5,227 nucleotides of DNA from an uncultured Porphyromonas sp. (GTDB taxonomy: Bacteria; Bacteroidota; Bacteroidia; Bacteroidales; Porphyromonadaceae). Of the stretch, positions 1 through 5,227 are shown in pieces (the stretch's first letter is position 1; the number at the start of each line of letters is the position of its first letter). The stretch covers positions 1-5,227 of the forward strand of contig CABQOJ010000102.1 of the NCBI GenBank assembly GCA_902465775.1. The letters are read 5' to 3'. A program made the position numbers and the translations under genes. A model generated the notes under the pieces. That model was not told the DNA's origin. It made no database searches and saw only the letters and a program-made list of their open reading frames with translations.

Positions 1-285
1 GGCTATCCAAAACGATGTACTTCAAAGCACTCCGCTCATTTCTAAATCGTTACCTATCCGCATCTTCCCAAACGGTAACCTCTTACTTCTCAGCTAGATA
101 GTCCGAAACCAAAAAATTCGGGAGGAACGAACAAATTCTTCGGAACTTTGATTCCTTTCTTCGGAAGTTTCATTTCATTCTTCCGAAGTTTCGTTTCGGT
201 CCTCCGTGGGGAATTTTCGTTTGCTCCGTGGAGCTTCACGACTTCCTCGGGAGCAATTGAATGTGAGGATGGACTGAACGGCTGA
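1..285. other. Non-coding region upstream of the metK promoter
   Basis: No complete gene is visible in this stretch. Besides the tandem repeats there is a 6-bp inverted repeat, GTTACC (49-54) and GGTAAC (74-79). Short open stretches touch the left edge on both strands: plus strand, positions 2-94 with TAG at 95-97, and minus strand through about 84-29. Neither has a recognisable family, and both could be chance or the remains of a decayed gene. Confidence 0.5.
138..244. repeat. Degenerate 21-22 bp tandem repeats
   Basis: Five head-to-tail units start at about 138, 159, 180, 202 and 224. The first three begin CTTCGGAAC, CTTCGGAAG and CTTCCGAAG and continue with TTT(G/C)(A/G)TT(C/T)C-like sequence. 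The last two both begin CTCCGTGG and have diverged. The spacing is 21, 21, 22 and 22 bases. Related sequence may extend to both sides (TTCGGGAGG near 117, CCTCGGGAG near 245). The cores are nearly self-complementary, so each unit could form a small hairpin. No coding potential is apparent. The function is unknown; a multicopy intergenic repeat of the genome is the simplest guess. Confidence 0.6.
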
Positions 286-317
286 TTTGCGAGATTAAAA
301 AGTTTGTCTTACCTTTG
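286..317 (+). promoter_or_regulatory. Bacteroidota-type promoter for the metK leader
   Basis: TTTG at 286-289 and TACCTTTG at 310-317 are separated by 20 bases. This matches the Bacteroidota primary sigma factor consensus, TTTG at -33 and TAnnTTTG at -7, with an accepted spacing. Transcription would begin at about 322-326, giving metK a leader of about 270 nt that contains the whole riboswitch. It is the only good match to this consensus found in front of metK. Confidence 0.8.
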
Positions 318-358
318 CCTCCACGTGATGACAAGAGGCACCGAAGAGGTCTTGGATC

Positions 359-411
359 GCAGTGGATGGATTTGATAAGCTTGCAACCACTTAGAAAAAT
401 GCTAAAAACTT
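359..411 (+). promoter_or_regulatory. SAM-II (SAM-alpha) riboswitch aptamer
   Basis: The RNA matches the SAM-II H-type pseudoknot, which binds S-adenosylmethionine. Stem P1 is AGTGG (361-365) paired with CCACT (387-391). The loop holds the conserved GATTTG (369-374) and CTTGCAACCAC (380-390). An A-rich linker (393-399) leads to the conserved GCTAAAAA (401-408). The pseudoknot P2 can be drawn: AAG (377-379) with CTT (409-411), and TTGC (381-384) with the GCTAA region (401-405). In the Alphaproteobacterial and marine metagenomic examples as I remember them, the outer P2 pairs are C-G, so the A-T pairs here would be compensatory changes. The position, directly after a promoter and upstream of the SAM synthase gene, fits feedback control. 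The usual SAM-II mechanism masks the ribosome-binding site immediately downstream, but here metK begins 183 nt later. A covariance-model search was not possible. Confidence 0.87.
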
Positions 412-455
412 ACCTCCCCACCTCTCTCGAAGAGATCGCCGGAGGACCTTTCTAA
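399..455 (+). CDS. Possible 18-codon leader peptide overlapping the aptamer
   Basis: ATG at 399-401 opens an ORF encoding MLKTYLPTSLEEIAGGPF and ending at TAA 453-455. The start codon lies in the A-rich linker and the first base of the conserved GCTAAA segment of the SAM-II aptamer. Ligand-induced folding would therefore bury it, much as SAM-II elsewhere hides the start region of the gene it controls. Codons beyond the aptamer (CTC, CCC, ACC, CTC, GAG, ATC, GCC) resemble those of the neighbouring genes. The frame is also open upstream, and ATG 366-368 would give 29 codons, but that start lies inside the P1 loop. There is no Shine-Dalgarno sequence, which is normal for this phylum. The peptide resembles nothing I know and is not rich in methionine, so classical amino-acid attenuation is unlikely. 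An ORF this short can arise by chance. Confidence 0.35.
   Translation: MLKTYLPTSLEEIAGGPF
413..445 (+). promoter_or_regulatory. Leader hairpin between aptamer and terminator-like stem
   Basis: CCTCC (413-417) can pair with GGAGG (441-445), enclosing a second stem TCTCT (423-427) with AGAGA (431-435) and a 3-nt loop. The hairpin begins two bases after the aptamer. It ties up part of CCCCACC (416-422), which could otherwise pair with the downstream terminator-like stem. GGAGG looks like a Shine-Dalgarno sequence, but no start codon follows at a useful distance. The regulatory role is inferred. Confidence 0.4.
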
Positions 456-475
456 GCAAGCATAGAGACATCGAA

Positions 476-514
476 AGCACCCCACGAGCTGATCCGTCAG
501 ACTGGTGGGGTGCT
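476..514 (+). terminator. Terminator-like hairpin in the metK leader
   Basis: AGCACCCCAC (476-485) is a perfect 10-bp complement of GTGGGGTGCT (505-514). Inside it, CTGA (489-492) pairs with TCAG (497-500) around the tetraloop TCCG, giving a long, stable hairpin. The 3' flank, CTCTTGTTG, is only moderately T-rich, so efficiency as an intrinsic terminator is uncertain. The hairpin lies 80 nt upstream of the metK start on the same strand. It may be the off-switch of the riboswitch leader or the end of a separate short transcript that starts near 324. Confidence 0.6.
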
Positions 515-529
515 CTCTTGTTGTGGCGA

Positions 530-556
530 GAGACTTTTGCTTAGTCAAGAAGTCTC
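530..556 (+). promoter_or_regulatory. Second hairpin in the metK 5' untranslated region
   Basis: GAGACTTTTG (530-539) pairs with CAA-G-AAGTCTC (546-556): ten base pairs, one bulged G (549) and a loop CTTAGT (540-545). It ends 38 nt before the metK ATG and is followed by AT-rich sequence with no T-run, so it does not look like a terminator. It may stabilise the transcript 5' end left after processing, or set the spacing for ribosome entry at the unstructured AT-rich start region. The pairing is visible in the sequence; the function is not. Confidence 0.45.
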
Positions 557-594
557 AACTCAACACTTATTTATCTCAATAGTATATCAGCAGT

Positions 595-1884
595 ATGAAC
601 TACTTCTTTACATCAGAATCGGTGTCTGAAGGACATCCAGATAAGGTGGCAGACCAAGTGTCAGATGCCATCGTGGATCAGCTCCTAGCGGGTGATCCTA
701 ACTCGCGTGTCGCCTGTGAGACGCTTGTCACTACGGGACAGGTGATCGTGTCGGGCGAGGTGCGTAGCAATGCTTATGTAGATCTAGATGCGACGGTGAG
801 ACGGGTCGTCGATCGTATCGGGTACAATAAGCCTGAGTATGGCTTTGACGCTCGTAGCTGTGGCATATTGAGCGCCATCCATGATCAGAGCAACGACATC
901 AACCGTGGCGTGGATCGTGGCAATCCTGAGGAGCAGGGCGCTGGCGACCAGGGGATGATGTTTGGTTATGCAACGACCGAGACGGCCAACTATATGCCTC
1001 TGCCTCTGGACCTCTCTAATGCGCTCCTCTTCGAGCTTGCTGAGATACGCAAGAAGGAGCCCGAGCTGATGCCTTACCTACGACCAGATGCCAAGAGCCA
1101 GGTGACGGTAGAGTATGATGAGAATAACCACCCCGTGCGCATTGACACGATCGTCTTGAGCACGCAGCACGATGAGTTTATCAAGCCTACCAACGACTCT
1201 TACGAGGCGCAGCATGCGGCCGACCTGAAGATGCAGGAGCAAATAACGGAGGATATACGCCGCTATCTGCTCCCTCGTGTGGAGAAGTACTATCCGCAGT
1301 ACGCAGACCTCTTTGCAGTACAGGAGTATCGTCTGCTGGTCAACCCGACGGGCAAGTTTGTCATCGGTGGCCCTCACGGAGACACAGGACTCACAGGGCG
1401 TAAGATCATCGTGGACACTTACGGTGGGCGCGCTTCCCATGGTGGTGGCGCTTTCTCGGGCAAGGATAGCTCTAAGGTAGACCGCTCTGGAGCCTATGCA
1501 GCTCGCCACATTGCCAAAAACATGGTGGCTGCGGGCATTTGCTCAGAGATGCTGGTGCAGATCTCCTACGCTATCGGTGTCGCAGAGCCTGTGAGCATCT
1601 ACGTCCACACCTCGGGTAAGAAGATCAATATGAGCGATGGCGAGATAGCGCAGCGAGTCCTGCGCATCTTTGACCTGAGACCGTACGCTATCGAGCAGCG
1701 CTTTGACCTACGCAAGCCGATCTATGAGGAGACTGCTGCTTATGGTCACTTCGGACGTGATGTGCGTCGGGTCAAGAAGAGCTTCGAGACATTCCACAGA
1801 GGCACTATCGAGATAGAGGTCGAGCTCTTCCCCTGGGAGAAGCTGGACTATGTGGAGCGGATACAGCAGGAGTTTGGACTCTAA
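595..1884 (+). CDS. metK: S-adenosylmethionine synthase (methionine adenosyltransferase)
   Basis: This cytoplasmic enzyme makes S-adenosylmethionine from methionine and ATP, releasing phosphate and pyrophosphate; the product is the cell's methyl donor. The 429-residue protein has all family hallmarks: the N-terminal [13 protein letters not shown] with the catalytic His14 and the Asp16/Lys17 region, the GAGDQG motif (115-120), [13 protein letters not shown] (258-270) and the glycine-rich GGGAFSGKD (283-291) followed by [11 protein letters not shown]. It is longer than the roughly 384-residue E. coli enzyme; the extra residues lie mainly around 195-245, which I recall as usual for Bacteroidota MetK. 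The start is fixed by the conserved [17 protein letters not shown] beginning. No Shine-Dalgarno sequence is present; the start lies in an AT-rich stretch. A SAM-II-type riboswitch in the leader implies feedback by the product. A Fur-like gene follows 14 nt after the stop. The reading frame is complete, with no missing active-site residue that I can see. Confidence 0.98.
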   Translation: MNYFFTSESVSEGHPDKVADQVSDAIVDQLLAGDPNSRVACETLVTTGQVIVSGEVRSNAYVDLDATVRRVVDRIGYNKPEYGFDARSCGILSAIHDQSNDINRGVDRGNPEEQGAGDQGMMFGYATTETANYMPLPLDLSNALLFELAEIRKKEPELMPYLRPDAKSQVTVEYDENNHPVRIDTIVLSTQHDEFIKPTNDSYEAQHAADLKMQEQITEDIRRYLLPRVEKYYPQYADLFAVQEYRLLVNPTGKFVIGGPHGDTGLTGRKIIVDTYGGRASHGGGAFSGKDSSKVDRSGAYAARHIAKNMVAAGICSEMLVQISYAIGVAEPVSIYVHTSGKKINMSDGEIAQRVLRIFDLRPYAIEQRFDLRKPIYEETAAYGHFGRDVRRVKKSFETFHRGTIEIEVELFPWEKLDYVERIQQEFGL

Positions 1885-1898
1885 TATCTGCTAGGTCT

Positions 1899-2357
1899 AT
1901 GCCTCGTCTCTCGGATAGCCTCAAGGCTAAGGAGCGGCTCTTGCTGCAAACCTATCTCAAGGCGCAGGGGATGAACCGTAGCCGTGTGCGTGAAGCTATC
2001 TTAGATCTGATAGGAGAGCAGATGGGCATCTTCTCGTCGGAGGATCTGATAGCACTCGCCAAGGAGCGACAGATGGCTATCGGAGAGTCTTCAATCTATA
2101 GCTGCATAGACCTCTTTGTCAAGATCGGTATCCTGTTACCTCTGCCGATGGGGCTAGCAGGGTCATTGGTGCGGAAGTCACTGTGTCATGGTAAGGCTTT
2201 ACTGCTGTGCCGGCACTGTGGCTCCGCATTGCTACATCGTAGCGTAGCGGCACTGACGGAGCTACAGACGGTCACGCCGCCTCGCTTCAGCGACGTCACG
2301 CCACTACTGCTCTACTGGGGGGTCTGCCCTCAGTGCTATCGCCTCGGACGACGATAG
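1899..2357 (+). CDS. Divergent Fur-family transcriptional regulator
   Basis: This 152-residue protein is probably a DNA-binding repressor of the ferric-uptake-regulator superfamily. An N-terminal winged helix is visible: the region RVREAILDLI (29-38), then SSEDLIALAKE (46-56) and the recognition-helix-like ESSIYSCIDLFVKIGIL (63-79), which corresponds to the usual ATVYRTLNLLVEAGLV pattern. The C-terminal half has two zinc-binding CxxC pairs, Cys104/Cys107 (CRHC) and Cys143/Cys146 (CPQC), as in the structural zinc site of Fur proteins. The ending LLLYWGVCPQCYR resembles that of Bacteroidales Fur homologues. The histidine cluster normally found just before the first CxxC is reduced to His97, with His106 and His113 nearby, so the regulatory metal site seems degraded and the effector cannot be predicted. 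The start lies 14 nt after the metK stop, which suggests co-transcription. Confidence is high for the fold and low for the ligand and targets. Confidence 0.85.
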   Translation: MPRLSDSLKAKERLLLQTYLKAQGMNRSRVREAILDLIGEQMGIFSSEDLIALAKERQMAIGESSIYSCIDLFVKIGILLPLPMGLAGSLVRKSLCHGKALLLCRHCGSALLHRSVAALTELQTVTPPRFSDVTPLLLYWGVCPQCYRLGRR

Positions 2358-2365
2358 GACTACAC

Positions 2366-2387
2366 GGCAGTACAATCTAGTACTGCC
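2366..2387. terminator. Inverted repeat after the fur-like gene, possible terminator
   Basis: GGCAGTAC (2366-2373) and GTACTGCC (2380-2387) form a perfect 8-bp stem with a 6-nt loop, nine bases after the stop codon of the Fur-like gene. No T-run follows (CTCTGG), so if this is the end of the metK transcript it is not a canonical intrinsic terminator. It could also be an mRNA 3'-end stabiliser or, being palindromic, a protein-binding site. Confidence 0.4.
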
Positions 2388-2408
2388 CTCTGGAAGCGCT
2401 GGGTGAGG

Positions 2409-2429
2409 AATGCTAATCGGTTAAGCATT
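2409..2429. promoter_or_regulatory. Imperfect palindrome, candidate operator upstream of efflux operon
   Basis: AATGCT (2409-2414) and AGCATT (2424-2429) flank the centre AATCGGTTA. The 21-bp element is symmetric at 8 of 10 paired positions about base 2419. As RNA it would also fold into a short stem with a TCGG loop. It lies about 120 bp upstream of the tolC-like start in the only intergenic gap before the operon, where a repressor of an RND pump would be expected to bind. No promoter matching TTTG and TAnnTTTG was found nearby, so its placement relative to transcription is unknown. Confidence 0.35.
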
Positions 2430-2547
2430 AGAAGGTTGATGCCGTATTAAACGAAAAAGTTCTATTAGCCTCTAAAGGGATATTCCTGCAAGAACCGACT
2501 CGGGCGTTAGCGCTCTGGAGAGGGGTTCGCTATACACCTATTATTAT

Positions 2548-3999
2548 ATGAGGCAACAGAAACATCTCATCTCTGGGTGGCGCTATGTGATGCTACCGTG
2601 CTTATTACTGCTTACGCTGACGCTTTCGGCGCAGCAACCGGATACGCTCGTGCTGACGCTAGACCAGAGCATCACTCTCGGACTGGAGCAGAGCCCGATG
2701 GTGCTGGGCAAGGATGTGGCGCTGGTCAACCAAATGTATGCTGAGCGGGAGGCGCAGAGCGCTCTCTACCCGCAACTATCGCTCTCGGGCAACTACGGCT
2801 ACACGCTCAAGAAGCAGCGCATCTACTTCGACGGAATGCCAGGTATGGGCGCTATGCCTGGCATGGAAAACGGTATTGAGGTGGGGCGTACGCACAATAT
2901 ACAGGTAGGGCTACAGGCTGGTATGCCACTCGTCAATGCGACGCTCTGGAAGGCGCTGCAGATCAATCGCACTCAGGTTGACCTAGCACTACAGCAAGCC
3001 TCGCAGTCTCGTCAGGAGTTGGTCGGGCAGATCAAGAAAGCGTTCTACACGGTGCTCCTTGCTCAGGAGTCTTGCGAGACGTTGCAACGTAGTCTACGCA
3101 ATGCGGAGCTGAACCTCGAGCGGGTTACTCAGCGGTACGAGGCGGGGCTCGTGGCGGAGTACGACAAGATGCGTGCTGAGGTACAGTACGCCAATATCAA
3201 GCCCTCGGTACTGCAGGCGGAGCAGGGCGTTGACCTAGCCTATATGCAGTTGGCGGTACTCCTAGGACTAGACCCACACACAGGTCTGCGACTGGTGGGA
3301 CACCTTCAGGACTATCAAGCCGAGAGCCAGCAACTCATAGCGCAGGTGCCGACGACTGACTCGCTTTGGCTCACAACCAATCCAACCTTGCGGGCGCTAG
3401 AGCTACAGCAACAGATAGCGGACGAGAGTATCAAGCTCTCCAAGCTGAGCTGGGTGCCCTCGATATCACTAGGGGCAAACTACAATTACAACTTCTCGTC
3501 AAACGACTTTGACCTCTCTAAGAGTCGTCTCTGGGTTCCCTTTTCTGTCGTGAGCCTACAGTTTCAATTTCCACTCTTCACAGGGCTTAAGAACTACTAC
3601 ACGACGCGACAAGCCAAGGGGCGAGCCTTGCTCCTGAAGCTCCAGCGACAAGATGCTGAGCGGTCACTCACGCTCGGTATGCAGCATCAGCGAGACCAGG
3701 CGCGCAAGGCTCAAGAGCAGTACAATACGGCGACGCAGATACAGGCGACAGCCGAGCGGGGCTACACCATCGCACAGCGTATGTACGACAAGGGGATGGG
3801 TACGCTCCTAGAGGTCAACGATGCTGAGCTGGCGCTCCTGCAGGCTCGTCTCAATCAGACACAAGCGCTCTACGACTACCTCATAGCGGGCGTAGAGATA
3901 GAGCAACTCATAGCCCCCGAGACACCGCTCTCCGCTGATCCACGCAGTGATTACGAGGAGCGTCTCAACTCGATCAAACGAATGACACGATACTTCTAG
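2548..3999 (+). CDS. TolC-like outer-membrane efflux channel
   Basis: This is the outer-membrane exit duct of a tripartite RND efflux system, a trimer whose beta-barrel sits in the outer membrane and whose alpha-helical tunnel spans the periplasm. The 483-residue protein starts with a signal peptide: basic residues, a hydrophobic core at about 15-26 (MLPCLLLLTLTL), and likely cleavage after Ala28 in LSAQQ. The OEP duplication is visible. Repeat one runs from about 38 (TLDQSITLGLEQSP) to 250, with beta strands around LYPQLSLSGNYGY (73-85) and helices ending in AYMQLAVLLGLDP (231-243). Repeat two runs from NPTLRALELQQQIADESIKLSKLSWVPS (278-305) to LYDYLIAGVEIEQL (441-454). A methionine- and glycine-rich loop, GMPGMGAMPGM (96-106), lies between barrel strands. 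ATG 2548 gives the complete signal peptide; Met15 would leave little basic N-region. No Shine-Dalgarno sequence is seen. The adaptor gene follows after 35 nt. Confidence 0.93.
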   Translation: MRQQKHLISGWRYVMLPCLLLLTLTLSAQQPDTLVLTLDQSITLGLEQSPMVLGKDVALVNQMYAEREAQSALYPQLSLSGNYGYTLKKQRIYFDGMPGMGAMPGMENGIEVGRTHNIQVGLQAGMPLVNATLWKALQINRTQVDLALQQASQSRQELVGQIKKAFYTVLLAQESCETLQRSLRNAELNLERVTQRYEAGLVAEYDKMRAEVQYANIKPSVLQAEQGVDLAYMQLAVLLGLDPHTGLRLVGHLQDYQAESQQLIAQVPTTDSLWLTTNPTLRALELQQQIADESIKLSKLSWVPSISLGANYNYNFSSNDFDLSKSRLWVPFSVVSLQFQFPLFTGLKNYYTTRQAKGRALLLKLQRQDAERSLTLGMQHQRDQARKAQEQYNTATQIQATAERGYTIAQRMYDKGMGTLLEVNDAELALLQARLNQTQALYDYLIAGVEIEQLIAPETPLSADPRSDYEERLNSIKRMTRYF

Positions 4000-4034
4000 C
4001 GATACAAACCATTTTAAGACAAACAGACTATCCT

Positions 4035-5087
4035 ATGTTTCTCTCTATACGTACAGTTGCTCCCATAGCACTGAGCTTAGTTCTTCTATCTCTTACCAGT
4101 TGTAGCTCTGCGAGCAAGGATGGCAAGACGACCTTTTCGCACACGATCGACTCGACAGACATCAAGCATGTAGAGGTGGCGACCGTCTCGGTGCAGACGC
4201 TCCCAGACCTGCAAGAGTACACCAGCACGGTCGAGGCTAAGGTGACTAATCAGATAGCACCGCAGATGGCTTCGCGCATCAAGCGCATCTATGTAGAAGT
4301 GGGGCAGCAGGTCTCTCGTGGGCAGCTCCTCGCTGAGATGGATCACAGCCAGCTGGAGCAGGCGCGTCTACAGCTCGAGGAGCGCAAGAGCGCACTGGCT
4401 CGTATAGATGAGCTCTACAAGATAGGCGGTATATCACAGTCGGAGTGGGAGGCGACACGGCGAGCCCTCACACTGGCTCAGACGAGCTACAATAATATAA
4501 AGGAGAACACACAGCTCCGTAGCCCTATCGCAGGGGTGGTCACAGCGCGCAACTACGATGCGGGCGACATGATGTCTCCGCAGATGCCTCTGCTCGTCGT
4601 GGAGCAGGTCAACCCAGTGGTGCTACGGGTCAATCCCTCGGAGCGTTACTACGGTCAGATGACCAAAGGGATGCCTGTGACGATTACTTCGGAGTCCCTG
4701 CCTGACGAGACTTTTGCCGGTAAGATTTCGCTGAAGTACCCGACGATCAATCCACAGACCCACACCTTTACGATGGAGGTTGAGGCGACCAATCCTGAGC
4801 GCAAGCTGGTGCCTGGTCAGTACGCCCGCGTCTCGATCAATCTAGGCGACAAGGAGTACACGGTGGTCCCGACAGAGAGCATCGTCAAGCAGATAGGTAG
4901 CGCCGAGCAGTGCGTCTACATCGTACGAGACGGCATCGCCCATCGGCAGGTGGTCCTCGTAGAGCGTACCATTGGCAAGTATACAGCCATCAGTGAGGGC
5001 GTTTCGCCAGGCGATGTCGTAGTCACGACTGGCGCCAGCATCCTGTCCGATCAGATGCCTGTACAGGTTTCGCAGGCTCAGCAGTAA
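4035..5087 (+). CDS. RND efflux periplasmic adaptor, lipoprotein (HlyD/AcrA family)
   Basis: This membrane-fusion protein links an inner-membrane RND transporter to the TolC-like channel. The 350-residue product begins with a lipoprotein signal: Arg6, a hydrophobic stretch and the lipobox LTSC with Cys23 as the lipidated residue. The domains are in the usual order. The first half of the lipoyl (barrel-sandwich) domain is at about 72-103 (QMASRIKRIYVEVGQQVSRGQLLAEMD). A short coiled-coil hairpin follows at about 104-158 (HSQLEQARLQLEERKSA). The second lipoyl half is at 159-190, with the characteristic LRSPIAGVVTARNYDAGDM. A beta-barrel spans about 191-272, and the membrane-proximal domain ends near 345, with GVSPGDVVVTTGAS at 322-334. 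The length is typical for the compact adaptors of Bacteroidota. The start is set by the lipoprotein signal. The gene sits between the channel and the pump on one strand, with gaps of 35 and 34 nt. The substrate cannot be deduced. Confidence 0.95.
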   Translation: MFLSIRTVAPIALSLVLLSLTSCSSASKDGKTTFSHTIDSTDIKHVEVATVSVQTLPDLQEYTSTVEAKVTNQIAPQMASRIKRIYVEVGQQVSRGQLLAEMDHSQLEQARLQLEERKSALARIDELYKIGGISQSEWEATRRALTLAQTSYNNIKENTQLRSPIAGVVTARNYDAGDMMSPQMPLLVVEQVNPVVLRVNPSERYYGQMTKGMPVTITSESLPDETFAGKISLKYPTINPQTHTFTMEVEATNPERKLVPGQYARVSINLGDKEYTVVPTESIVKQIGSAEQCVYIVRDGIAHRQVVLVERTIGKYTAISEGVSPGDVVVTTGASILSDQMPVQVSQAQQ

Positions 5088-5121
5088 TCTCTCCCAATAC
5101 ACAGCACTTCGCCTTTAGCTT

Positions 5122-5227
5122 ATGAGTCTTTATCAATCAGCCGTCCGCCGTCCTGTCACCACGATCATGATCTTCGTCGGGGTGGTCGTCCTGGGTCTCT
5201 TTGCCCTGACACGCCTGCCGATAGATC
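5122..5227 (+). CDS. RND efflux transporter (AcrB-like), N-terminal fragment cut by the window
   Basis: Only the first 35 codons lie in the window; the frame is still open at the right edge. The translation begins MSLYQSAVRRPVTTIMIF and continues as a hydrophobic helix ending LFALTRLPID. This is the typical beginning of an RND/HAE1 proton-driven pump: a short cytoplasmic amphipathic segment with the RRPV motif, then transmembrane helix 1 running into the periplasmic LP(I/V)D. A full member would be about 1,000-1,050 residues with twelve membrane helices and would use the proton gradient to drive substrate into the adaptor and channel encoded upstream. The start lies 34 nt after the adaptor stop. 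Whether the rest is intact, and what it exports, cannot be seen. Confidence 0.93.
   Translation, partial: MSLYQSAVRRPVTTIMIFVGVVVLGLFALTRLPID

Noticed and set aside
2..97. Plus-strand reading frame open from the left edge to TAG at 95-97, possible C-terminus of an upstream gene
   Set aside because: Only 31 codons, codon use (CAA, TTA, CTT) unlike the neighbouring genes, no recognised motif, and the opposite strand is similarly open.
138..244. CRISPR array
   Set aside because: The units are contiguous and degenerate with no unique spacers, and no cas gene is present in the window.
328..375. 15-codon ORF beginning ATG 328 just after the predicted transcription start
   Set aside because: It ends inside the aptamer, lies almost at the transcript 5' end, has no recognisable sequence and can be explained by chance.
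441..445. GGAGG as a Shine-Dalgarno sequence
   Set aside because: No ATG, GTG or TTG start codon lies at a suitable distance downstream, and genes here do not use strong Shine-Dalgarno sites; it is better explained as a stem arm.
536..575. Possible second metK promoter, TTTG 536-539 with TATTTATC 568-575
   Set aside because: The spacer is 28 bases, too long for the Bacteroidota consensus, and TATTTATC matches TAnnTTTG poorly.
1078..1509. Long open frame antisense to metK, and similar antisense or shifted frames within the efflux genes
   Set aside because: They lie wholly inside well-supported genes, show no family motifs, and arise from the codon bias of the sense strand.
2457..2490. Possible efflux-operon promoter around TATTCCTG (2481-2488)
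   Set aside because: Only a partial match to TAnnTTTG and no TTTG at the required distance upstream.

Overview
The window looks like a chromosomal segment of a Bacteroidota bacterium, most likely a Porphyromonas of the P. asaccharolytica/P. uenonis type. This is inferred from moderately high GC, a preference for codons such as CTC, CTA, ATC, GAG and CAG, start codons without Shine-Dalgarno sequences, a textbook Bacteroidota promoter (TTTG, 20 bp, TACCTTTG), the roughly 430-residue form of MetK, and an efflux operon ordered TolC, lipoprotein adaptor, RND pump. No database search was possible, so the genus is an inference.

Bases 1-285 contain no convincing gene. They hold degenerate 21-22 bp tandem repeats built on CTTCGGAAG. 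A promoter at 286-317 begins a leader of about 270 nt in front of metK. The leader carries a SAM-II-type (SAM-alpha) riboswitch aptamer at 359-411, a possible 18-codon ORF whose ATG lies inside the aptamer (399-455), a strong GC-rich terminator-like hairpin (476-514) and a second hairpin (530-556). S-adenosylmethionine made by MetK would therefore be sensed by the RNA that controls its own synthase. The aptamer sits almost 190 nt from metK and overlaps a small ORF, which is not the usual SAM-II layout.

metK (595-1884) is complete and its motifs are intact. A divergent Fur-family regulator (1899-2357) follows after 14 nt and is probably co-transcribed. It keeps two CxxC zinc motifs but has lost most of the regulatory histidines.

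A 190-nt intergenic region (2358-2547) carries two inverted repeats, one of which could be an operator. It separates the metK unit from a tripartite efflux operon: a TolC-like outer-membrane channel (2548-3999), a lipoprotein periplasmic adaptor (4035-5087) and the first 35 codons of an RND inner-membrane transporter (5122 to the window end). The three genes share a strand with gaps of 35 and 34 nt. Together they should form an envelope-spanning drug or metabolite pump.
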